Shown: one piece after another, positions 9,684-16,411 of the stretch
Position numbering within the stretch: the first letter of the stretch is position 1
How the letters are laid out: each line of letters begins with the position of its first letter
Source of the DNA: Modestobacter sp. VKM Ac-2986
Lineage (GTDB): Bacteria; Actinomycetota; Actinomycetes; Mycobacteriales; Geodermatophilaceae
Length of the DNA stretch: 64,000 nucleotides
NCBI RefSeq assembly: GCF_026967795.1
Contig: NZ_JAPVBH010000001.1
Span: forward strand, 248,001 to 312,000
Direction of reading: 5' to 3'
Translations under genes and position numbers: made by a program
Notes under the pieces: model-generated
Databases searched by the model: none
What the model saw: the letters and a program-made list of their open reading frames with translations, nothing else
Told to the model about the DNA's origin: nothing

Positions 9684-11414
9684 ATGACCGCTGTCCCCCC
9701 GCTCGGTCCGCAGCAGCGCGCCGAGGCCTGGGCCGAACTGGCCAAGGGCGAGTTCGAGGTCCTCGTCGTCGGCGGCGGGGTGACCGGCGCCGGTGTCGCG
9801 CTGGACGCCGCCACCCGCGGCCTCCGCACGGCGATGGTCGAGGCCCGTGACTTCGCCAGCGGGACGTCGTCCCGGTCCTCCAAGCTGTTCCACGGCGGGC
9901 TGCGCTACCTGGAGCAGTTCGACTTCGGCCTGGTCCGCGAGGCGCTGCACGAGCGCGACCTCTCGGTGAACCGGATCGCCCCGCACCTGGTCAAGCCGGT
10001 GCCCTTCCTCTACCCGCTGACCCACCGCGGCTGGGAGCGGCCCTACGTCACCGCCGGCCTGGCGCTCTACGACGGCCTGGCCCGCTTCGGTGCGCTGTCC
10101 GAGCCCATGCCCGGGCAGAAGCACCTGACCCGCACCGGCGCCCGCCGGATGTTCCCCGCGCTGAAGGAGCACGCGTTCGTCGGCGCGGTGCGCTACTACG
10201 ACGCGCAGGCCGACGACGCCCGGCACACCCTCACCGTGGCCCGCACCGCGGCCGCCTACGGCGCCACCGTGCTGAACTCCGCGGAGGTCGTCTCCTTCAC
10301 CCACGCCGGCGGCCGCGTCGTCGGCGCCCGGGTGCGTGACGTCGAGACCGGCCAGGAGGTCGACGTCCGCAGCGAGGTCGTGGTCAACGCGACCGGCGTG
10401 TGGACCGACGACCTGCAGACCCTGGTCGGCGGCCGCGGCCGGTTCCACGTGCGCGCCAGCAAGGGCGTGCACATCGTCGTCCCGCGCGACCGGATCAACG
10501 GCGAGGCCGGGCTGATCCTGCGCACGGAGAAGTCGGTGCTGTTCGTGATCCCGTGGGGCAGCCACTGGATCATCGGCACCACCGACACCGACTGGTCGCT
10601 GGACAAGGCGCACCCGGCGGCGTCGAAGGCCGACATCGACTACATCCTCGAGCACGTCAACGAGGTGCTGTCGGTGCCGATCACGCACGCGGACATCACC
10701 GGCGTCTACGCCGGCCTGCGCCCGCTGCTGTCGGGTGAGGAGGAGTCGACCAGCCAGCTCTCCCGCGAGCACGCCGTCGCCCGCCCGATGCCCGGCGTCA
10801 TCGCCGTCGCCGGCGGCAAGTACACGACCTACCGGCCGATGGCCGCCGACGCCGTCGACGCGGTGGCCGAGGACGTCACCCGCCGCGTGCCGCCGAGCGT
10901 CACCGAGGACATCCCGCTGGTCGGCGCCGAGGGCTACAAGGCGATGGTCAACTCCCTCGACACGCTCAGCCAGCGCTGGGGCATCCCGCACTTCGCCGCC
11001 GAGCACCTGCTCAACCGGTTCGGCTCGCTGACCCCGGAGGTGCTGGCCCTGGCCGACGCGGACCCGGCGCTGCTGCAGCCGGTGCCCGGCGCGGAGGAGT
11101 ACCTCATGGTCGAGATGGTGTACGCCGCGGCCAACGAGGGCGCCCTGCACCTGGACGACCTGCTGGCCCGGCGCACCCGGATCTCCATCGAGACCCCGCA
11201 CCGCGGCGTGGAGTCGGCCGAGCCGGTGGCCCGCGCCGTGGCCGGGGTGCTCGGCTGGGACGCCGATCGCATCGCCAGCGAGGTCGACAGCTACCGCGCC
11301 CGGGTCGACGCCGAGCGGCGGTCCCAGGAGGCCGGCGACGACCTGGCGGCCGACGCCGTCCGGCTCGCCGCCCCCGACACCCGCGCCGTCGCCGTGGGCC
11401 GCGCCCTGGCCTGA
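9684..11414 (+). CDS. glpD: aerobic glycerol-3-phosphate dehydrogenase
   Basis: A 576-residue flavoprotein oxidising glycerol 3-phosphate to dihydroxyacetone phosphate and passing electrons to quinone at the membrane. FAD signature VLVVGGGVTGAGVALDAATRG is near residues 26-46, followed by DFASGTSSRSSKLFHGGLRY. The second conserved block GRFHVRASKGVHIVVP and the C-terminal GlpD cap (EYLMVEMVYAAANEGALHLD) are present. ATG 9684 follows AGGAG with 8-base spacing. TACCGT at 9623-9628 is a candidate -10 box. It completes the pathway encoded by the divergent glpK/glpF genes. Confidence 0.96.
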   Translation: MTAVPPLGPQQRAEAWAELAKGEFEVLVVGGGVTGAGVALDAATRGLRTAMVEARDFASGTSSRSSKLFHGGLRYLEQFDFGLVREALHERDLSVNRIAPHLVKPVPFLYPLTHRGWERPYVTAGLALYDGLARFGALSEPMPGQKHLTRTGARRMFPALKEHAFVGAVRYYDAQADDARHTLTVARTAAAYGATVLNSAEVVSFTHAGGRVVGARVRDVETGQEVDVRSEVVVNATGVWTDDLQTLVGGRGRFHVRASKGVHIVVPRDRINGEAGLILRTEKSVLFVIPWGSHWIIGTTDTDWSLDKAHPAASKADIDYILEHVNEVLSVPITHADITGVYAGLRPLLSGEEESTSQLSREHAVARPMPGVIAVAGGKYTTYRPMAADAVDAVAEDVTRRVPPSVTEDIPLVGAEGYKAMVNSLDTLSQRWGIPHFAAEHLLNRFGSLTPEVLALADADPALLQPVPGAEEYLMVEMVYAAANEGALHLDDLLARRTRISIETPHRGVESAEPVARAVAGVLGWDADRIASEVDSYRARVDAERRSQEAGDDLAADAVRLAAPDTRAVAVGRALA

Positions 11415-11452
11415 CGGGCGCCCCGCCCGGGCCGGCCGCGCTCGGGTGAGCT

Positions 11453-11506
11453 CAGCAGAGGCCGTCCTCCTGCACCGACCCCGGTGCCGGAAGGCGGCCT
11501 CTGCTG
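11453..11506 (+). terminator. hairpin terminator after glpD
   Basis: Twelve-base perfect arms CAGCAGAGGCCG (11453-11464) and CGGCCTCTGCTG (11495-11506) with further partial pairing inside. Confidence 0.75.
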
Positions 11507-11571
11507 CTGGCCTGGGGAGTCCCGGCCGGAGGACGTCGACAGTGAGCCAGACGGCAGGTCACGAGGACACC

Positions 11572-11587
11572 GATGCACCGCTGCATC
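11572..11587. promoter_or_regulatory. inverted repeat upstream of tetR, candidate operator
   Basis: GATGCA-CCGC-TGCATC ends 17 bases before the GTG of the TetR gene, and TGCAT recurs at 11600-11604 immediately before the GTG. TetR-type repressors usually bind such palindromes in their own promoter; binding here is inference. Confidence 0.45.
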
Positions 11588-11604
11588 CAATACAGTCCTG
11601 CATC

Positions 11605-12240
11605 GTGACCGACGCGGAGGCCGAGCGGCCCAGGCGGCGCCGGGAGGACACCGTCGAGCGACTGCTGGACGCTGCGCTCGAGACCTTCGCCGAGCAGGGC
11701 TTCGCCGCCGCCAGCGTCGAGGACGTCTGCCGCCGCGGTGGGTTCACCCGCGGCGCCTTCTACTCCAGCTTCCGCAGCAAGGACGAGCTGTTCGCCGCCC
11801 TGATGCACCGTGAGGTCGAGCGCGACCTCGCCCGCGCCGCGGACATGCTCACCGGCCTGGTCGACGAGCCGGACCCGGTCACCGCCGCCGTCGACCGCAG
11901 CCTCGCGCTGTTCCGGGTCGGCCGGGTCTGGACGCTGGTCACGACCGAGTACGTGCTGCACGCCGCCCGCCACCCCGAGGCCGCCGAGGTGCTCCGCCGG
12001 TACCGCCGGCAGCTGCAGGACAGCCTCGTCGCGCTGATCACCCCGGCGCTGGCCGAGGCCGGGCTGCACCTGCGGGTGCCCGCCGCCGAGCTGATGCGGG
12101 CGGTCTTCGCCCTGCACGCCGGCATGACCGTGCTGTCCCTGACCGACCCGGCCGAGGCCGACAGGATGCGGCGCGACGCGCTGCTGATGCTCGTCCGCGG
12201 CGCCGTGAGCACCACTCCGACCACCTCCCGACCCGGCTGA
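11605..12240 (+). CDS. TetR family transcriptional regulator
   Basis: A 211-residue regulator. The helix-turn-helix VEDVCRRGGFTRGAFYSSFRSKDELFAAL lies at about residues 38-66, followed by an all-helical ligand domain. GTG 11605 is chosen because it follows the operator-like repeat and yields a normal TetR N-terminus (DTVERLLDAALETFAEQGFA); an in-frame ATG at 11446 would add an unrelated leader. It is 13 bases before the MMPL exporter on the same strand, so local control of that exporter is likely. Confidence 0.9.
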   Translation: MTDAEAERPRRRREDTVERLLDAALETFAEQGFAAASVEDVCRRGGFTRGAFYSSFRSKDELFAALMHREVERDLARAADMLTGLVDEPDPVTAAVDRSLALFRVGRVWTLVTTEYVLHAARHPEAAEVLRRYRRQLQDSLVALITPALAEAGLHLRVPAAELMRAVFALHAGMTVLSLTDPAEADRMRRDALLMLVRGAVSTTPTTSRPG

Positions 12241-12253
12241 TCCTGGAGAACCG

Positions 12254-14485
12254 ATGTCCACCCTGCTCTACCGCCTGGGCCGTGCCGCCTACCGGCGGCG
12301 CGCTCTGTTCTCCGCGGCCTGGGTGGTGGTGCTGGGTGCCGTCATCGCCCTGTTCCTGACCGTCGGCGGGGAGTTCGACGACGAGTTCACCATCCCCGGC
12401 TCGGAGTCCCAGGCGGCGCTGGACCAGCTCCGCGAGGCCTCGCCGGGAGCTGCCGGCGCCGGTGCCCAGCTGGTGTTCATCGCCCCGGAGGGCGCGACGG
12501 TCCTCGACCCGCAGTACGCGGCGGCGATCGGCGAGGTCGTGGCCACGGCCGGCACGGTCGAGCAGGTGGCGGCGGTGCAGGACCCGTTCGCCACCCAGGC
12601 GGTGAGCCCCGACGGCCGGGCCGCGCTGGCGTCGGTGCAGTACGGCGTGAGCGCCGACCAGCTCTCCGGTGACGCCCTCGAGCAGCTGCAGGAGGCCGCG
12701 GGCGCGGCGACCGCGGCCGGCATGGAGGTGGAGGTCGGCGGGAACGCGTTCAACACCGGCGCGGTCACCGTGGGCCCCACGGAGCTCGTCGGCGTCGTCG
12801 TCGCCGTCCTGGTGCTCGTGCTGACCTTCGGCTCGCTGCTGGCGGCCGGGATGAACCTGCTGACCGCGCTGGTCGGGGTGGGGATCGGGCTCACCGGGCT
12901 GCTGGCGCTGTCCGGGGTGATCACGCTGTCGTCCACCGCCCCGACGCTGGCGCTGATGATCGGCCTGGCGGTCGGCATCGACTACACGCTGTTCATCCTG
13001 TCCCGGCACCGCTCGCAGCTGGCCGCCGGCATGGAGCCGGAGGAGTCGGCCGCCCGGGCCACCGGCACCGCGGGCTCCGCCGTCGTCTTCGCCGGCCTGA
13101 CGGTGATCATCGCGCTGTCCGGGCTCGCGGTGGTCGGCATCCCGTTCCTCACCGTGATGGGCCTGGGTGCGGCCGGCACCGTGCTGGTCGCCGTCCTCGT
13201 CGCGCTGACCCTGCTGCCGGCGCTGCTCGGCTTCGCCGGTGCCCGGCTCGTGCCGAAGCCCGGCTCCCGGGCCGCCCGCCGGGAGCAGGCGCTGGCCGAG
13301 CACGCCGGCGCCCCCGCACGCACCGGCGGCGCCCGCTGGGCCGCCCTGGTCACCCGGCGTCCGGCGCTCACCGTGGCCGTCTGCGTGGTCGGCCTGCTGG
13401 TGATGGCGATCCCCGCGCTGCAGCTGCGGCTGGCCCTGCCCGACGCCGGCACCGCCCCGGCCGAGACCACCGAGCGGCAGGCCTACGACGCGGTCAGCCG
13501 GTACTTCGGCCCCGGCGTCAACGGGCCGATCCTGGTCTTCCTCAGCGACCTGGACCCCGCGACCGCCGAGCAGACCGCGAACGAGGCGGCCGTGACCATC
13601 GGCGGCACGCCCACGGGCACACCGGGGCAGTTCGACGGCGGCCTGGACGACGTCGTCTACGCCGCACCGCAACTGCTGCCCGGCGGCACCAACGCGATCG
13701 TGCAGGTGGTCCCCGAGAGCGGCCCACAGGACGAGGCCACCACCGACCTGGTCACCGCGCTGCGTGAGACGGGCACCGACCTGGAGGCCCGCACCGGCGC
13801 CCAGGTGGCGGTCACCGGGCAGACCGCGGTGGCCATCGACGTCTCCGACCGGCTGACCCGGGCGCTGCTGCCGTTCACCCTGGTCGTCGTCGGGCTGGCG
13901 CTGGTGCTCCTGCTGCTGGTCTTCCGCTCGGTCCTGGTGCCGGTGAAGGCCGCACTCGGCTTCCTGCTGTCGGTCGGCGCCTCCTTCGGCGCCGTCGTGG
14001 CGGTCTTCCAGTGGGGCTGGCTGATGGACGTCTTCGGCGTGCCGGCCACCGGTCCGGTCATCAGCTTCATGCCGATCCTGCTCATGGCGGTGCTCTTCGG
14101 CCTGGCGATGGACTACGAGGTCTTCCTGGTCTCCCGGATGCGCGAGGAGTTCGTGCACGGCGGGGCGCCGCGGGAGTCGGTCGTGGCCGGCATGCGGCAC
14201 GCGGCCCGGGTCGTCGTCGCGGCTGCGCTGATCATGTTCGCGGTGTTCGCCAGCTTCGTGCACATCGACGACGTGACGGTGAAGGCGATCGCCTTCGGCC
14301 TGGCCGTCGGCGTGCTGGTCGACGCCTTCGTCGTCCGGATGACCCTGGTGCCGGCGGTGCTGGCGCTGGTCGGGCGCTCGGCCTGGTGGCTGCCGCGCTG
14401 GCTGGACCGCCTGCTCCCCGACCTGGACGTCGAGGGCGCCCGGCTCGACGCCGTGCGGGAGCCGGTGCCCGCCGGGCGCAGCTGA
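12254..14485 (+). CDS. MMPL/RND family membrane exporter
   Basis: A 743-residue transporter with the duplicated MMPL plan: one N-terminal span, an extracytoplasmic loop (about 40-165), five spans, a central cytoplasmic region, then the same pattern again. The two signature segments are GIDYTLFILSRHRSQL (near residue 240) and GLAMDYEVFLVSRMREEF (near 620), with the paired Asp/Tyr residues of proton-driven members. GGAG lies 6 bases before the ATG. Substrates of the family are lipids, siderophores or drugs; none can be picked from sequence alone. It is co-directional with tetR, and its stop codon lies inside a 40-base palindrome. Confidence 0.9.
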   Translation: MSTLLYRLGRAAYRRRALFSAAWVVVLGAVIALFLTVGGEFDDEFTIPGSESQAALDQLREASPGAAGAGAQLVFIAPEGATVLDPQYAAAIGEVVATAGTVEQVAAVQDPFATQAVSPDGRAALASVQYGVSADQLSGDALEQLQEAAGAATAAGMEVEVGGNAFNTGAVTVGPTELVGVVVAVLVLVLTFGSLLAAGMNLLTALVGVGIGLTGLLALSGVITLSSTAPTLALMIGLAVGIDYTLFILSRHRSQLAAGMEPEESAARATGTAGSAVVFAGLTVIIALSGLAVVGIPFLTVMGLGAAGTVLVAVLVALTLLPALLGFAGARLVPKPGSRAARREQALAEHAGAPARTGGARWAALVTRRPALTVAVCVVGLLVMAIPALQLRLALPDAGTAPAETTERQAYDAVSRYFGPGVNGPILVFLSDLDPATAEQTANEAAVTIGGTPTGTPGQFDGGLDDVVYAAPQLLPGGTNAIVQVVPESGPQDEATTDLVTALRETGTDLEARTGAQVAVTGQTAVAIDVSDRLTRALLPFTLVVVGLALVLLLLVFRSVLVPVKAALGFLLSVGASFGAVVAVFQWGWLMDVFGVPATGPVISFMPILLMAVLFGLAMDYEVFLVSRMREEFVHGGAPRESVVAGMRHAARVVVAAALIMFAVFASFVHIDDVTVKAIAFGLAVGVLVDAFVVRMTLVPAVLALVGRSAWWLPRWLDRLLPDLDVEGARLDAVREPVPAGRS

Positions 14486-14522
14486 CCGGTCCGGGGTTCC
14501 ACGTGGAACCCCGGACCGGTCA
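14483..14522. repeat. 40-base perfect palindrome centred on a parS-like site
   Basis: The left arm from 14483 to 14502 (TGACCGGTCC, GGGGTTCCAC) is followed without a loop by its exact reverse complement (14503-14522). The centre, 14496-14509, is GTTCCACGTGGAAC, matching the 14-base core of the ParB site TGTTNCACGTGNAACA. It spans the MMPL stop codon and ends 10 bases before dapE. It may act as a parS site, a bidirectional terminator, or both. Confidence 0.7.
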
Positions 14523-14532
14523 TGATCGGGCC

Positions 14533-15618
14533 GTGAGCACCGCACCGGACGTCGTCGAGCTGGTCCGCGAGCTGGTGCGCCGGCCCACCGTCTCCGGTGA
14601 CGCCGCCGCCCAGCGGGACGTGCTGGGGGTGGTCGCCGAGGTGCTCGGCGCCGCCGCCCCGCACCTGCAGCGGCAGGAGGGGACCGACCGGGACCAGCCG
14701 TGGACGCTGCTGACCTCCCCGACCGACCCGGGACGGCCACGGCTGCTGCTGGCCTGCCACGTCGACACCGTCCCGGCCACCGACCCCGGCGGTTGGCAGC
14801 GCGACCCGTTCGGGGCCGAGCTGGACGGCGGCCGGGTCTGGGGCCGCGGCGGGTCGGACATGAAGGCCGGCCTGGTCGCCGCGGTGGCCGCCCTGGCCGC
14901 CGCACCGGAGGGGACGCCGGTGGCGCTGCTGCTCACCAGCGACGAGGAGATCGGCTCGCGGGGGGCGGCTGCGGCGTCCGCGGCCGTCGCCGAGCTCGCG
15001 GTCGGGGCGGTCGTGGTGCCCGAGGCCACCGGCAACCGGGTGGTCCTCGGCCACCGGGGTGCGCTGTGGCTGACCGTCCGCGCCGAGGGCGTGGCCGCCC
15101 ACGGCAGCACGCCGGAGCGGGGCCACAACGCGCTGCTGGACCTCGTCGCCGTCCTCGGCCGGGCGGGGGGTGCGCTGCCGCTGGCCCGTGAGCCGTTCCT
15201 CGGCCAGGAGACCTGGAACCCGGGGGTGATGCGCAGCGGCACGGTGCCCAACGTGGTGCCCGACCGCGCCGAGGTGGTGGTCGACCAGCGGACCGTGGGC
15301 GACGGCGCCGCCCTGCTCGGATGGTGGCGGGCCCAGCCGGAGGTGGCCGGGGTCGACGTGCTGGTCGACCTCCCGCCGGTGCGCACGCCCGCCGGGGACC
15401 CGTGGGTGACGGGGCTGCCGGCCCCGGTGGAGTCCGCCCCGGCCACCTACTTCACCGACGCCTCGGTCCTGCGGCCGGTGGTCGGCGAGGCACCGATCGT
15501 CGTCTGGGGCCCGGGGACGCCGGCGGCGATGCACGCGGTCGACGAGCACGTCGAGGTCGCCGAGCTGCAGCAGGCCACGGCCGCGTTCGGCGAGGTGCTG
15601 CGCCGCTGGCCGGGCTGA
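14533..15618 (+). CDS. dapE: succinyl-diaminopimelate desuccinylase-like M20 peptidase
   Basis: A 361-residue M20-family metallohydrolase. The first metal motif LLLACHVDTVPA is near residues 73-84, GRGGSDMKAGLVA near 107-119, the catalytic/metal pair TSDEEIGSRG near 139-148, and VVVPEATGN near 157-165, with the dimerisation domain inserted between and a closing metal His near EHVEV. This is the actinobacterial DapE type, which removes succinate from N-succinyl-LL-diaminopimelate on the lysine and cell-wall route. Other M20 amidohydrolases look alike, so the exact substrate is inference. GTG 14533 is preceded at 6 bases by CATGAT, a possible -10, with no Shine-Dalgarno. Confidence 0.85.
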   Translation: MSTAPDVVELVRELVRRPTVSGDAAAQRDVLGVVAEVLGAAAPHLQRQEGTDRDQPWTLLTSPTDPGRPRLLLACHVDTVPATDPGGWQRDPFGAELDGGRVWGRGGSDMKAGLVAAVAALAAAPEGTPVALLLTSDEEIGSRGAAAASAAVAELAVGAVVVPEATGNRVVLGHRGALWLTVRAEGVAAHGSTPERGHNALLDLVAVLGRAGGALPLAREPFLGQETWNPGVMRSGTVPNVVPDRAEVVVDQRTVGDGAALLGWWRAQPEVAGVDVLVDLPPVRTPAGDPWVTGLPAPVESAPATYFTDASVLRPVVGEAPIVVWGPGTPAAMHAVDEHVEVAELQQATAAFGEVLRRWPG

Positions 15619-15633
15619 GGCGCCGGTCCGGGC

Positions 15634-15771
15634 TCAGCCGCCGGTGCTCTCCCGCACGGTGAGCGAGGGGGCCAGGGCCACCCGGGACGGTGGGGCGTGC
15701 CCGTTGCCCAGCACCCGGGGGAACAGCCGCACCGCCTCGGCGGCGACGTCGGCTTGCGGAACGGAGCCGCC
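15634..15771 (-). pseudogene. LacI-family regulator remnant (C-terminal end only)
   Basis: The minus strand reads VPQADVAAEAVRLFPRVL, a short linker, then APSLTVRESTGG and a stop at 15634-15636. This is the characteristic C-terminus of LacI/GalR repressors (the family pattern is a PV-A--A---L--L region followed by LP--LVVR-ST). Upstream of about 15765 the frame loses all resemblance and no start or DNA-binding domain is present. The rest of the gene has been deleted, with the deletion edge close to the flavin reductase promoter. Confidence 0.7.
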
Positions 15772-15812
15772 CCTCGCGGGACGGGCCCCGGGCCCGTGGT
15801 GGGATCAGCGGT

Positions 15813-16346
15813 GTGACTGGTGAACCGGACGTCCCCGCCCAGGTGATCGACCCGAGGGTGATGCGCGACGTGCTCGGGCACTTCGCCTCCGGGGTCACCG
15901 TCGTGACCGCGCTGGGCACCGAGGGCCCGGTGGGGTTCACCTGCCAGTCGTTCAGCTCGCTGTCGCTGGACCCGCCGCTGGTCACCTTCGCCCCGTCGCG
16001 CACCTCCACCACCTGGCCGCGGCTGCGCGAGGCGGGGCGCTTCTGCGTCAACGTGCTGTCGGAGGACCAGCGGGCCCTGTCGGGGCAGTTCGCCCGCTCG
16101 GGCACCGACAAGTTCGCCGGCGTCGACTGGGCGCCCAGCGCGCACGGCTCGCCGGTGCTCGAGGGGGTCGTGGCCTGGATCGACGGCGAGCTGTTCGCCG
16201 AGCACGACGGCGGTGACCACACGATCGTCGTGGCCCGCGTGCTCGACCTCGGTGCGGACGCCTCGCGCACGCCACTGCTGTTCCACCGCGGCGGCTACGG
16301 CCTCCAGGCGGCCCTGCTCAGCGGCGGGACCCCGGAGACGACCTGA
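15813..16346 (+). CDS. flavin reductase family protein (FMN-binding split barrel)
   Basis: A 177-residue protein with the flavin-reductase-like fold: FASGVTVVTALGTEGPVGFT and SFSSLSLDPPLVTF near residues 25-65, then RFCVNVLSEDQRALSGQFA near 82-100 and the C-terminal GGDHTIVVARVLDL. Members reduce FMN or FAD with NAD(P)H for a partner monooxygenase, but no oxygenase gene is adjacent. GTG 15813 is the first start giving a family-like N-terminus; an in-frame start at 15690 is upstream of any homology. It faces the LOV photoreceptor gene tail to tail across a shared terminator. Confidence 0.87.
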   Translation: MTGEPDVPAQVIDPRVMRDVLGHFASGVTVVTALGTEGPVGFTCQSFSSLSLDPPLVTFAPSRTSTTWPRLREAGRFCVNVLSEDQRALSGQFARSGTDKFAGVDWAPSAHGSPVLEGVVAWIDGELFAEHDGGDHTIVVARVLDLGADASRTPLLFHRGGYGLQAALLSGGTPETT

Positions 16347-16374
16347 CGGCGGCCCCCTCGCAGGGGCCCGCCGT
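16346..16374. terminator. bidirectional hairpin between flavin reductase and LOV phosphatase
   Basis: Arms ACGGCGG (16346-16352) and CCGCCGT (16368-16374) with an inner CCCC/GGGG stem, in the 65-base gap between convergent genes. Confidence 0.65.
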
Positions 16375-16411
16375 GAGCGGTGCGAGCGGTGGGGGGCGAG
16401 GGGGTCCCTCC

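Noticed and set aside
12038-14905. 955-codon open frame on the minus strand opposite the MMPL gene
   Set aside because: It is low-complexity H/D/Q/R-rich antisense sequence running across three real plus-strand genes.
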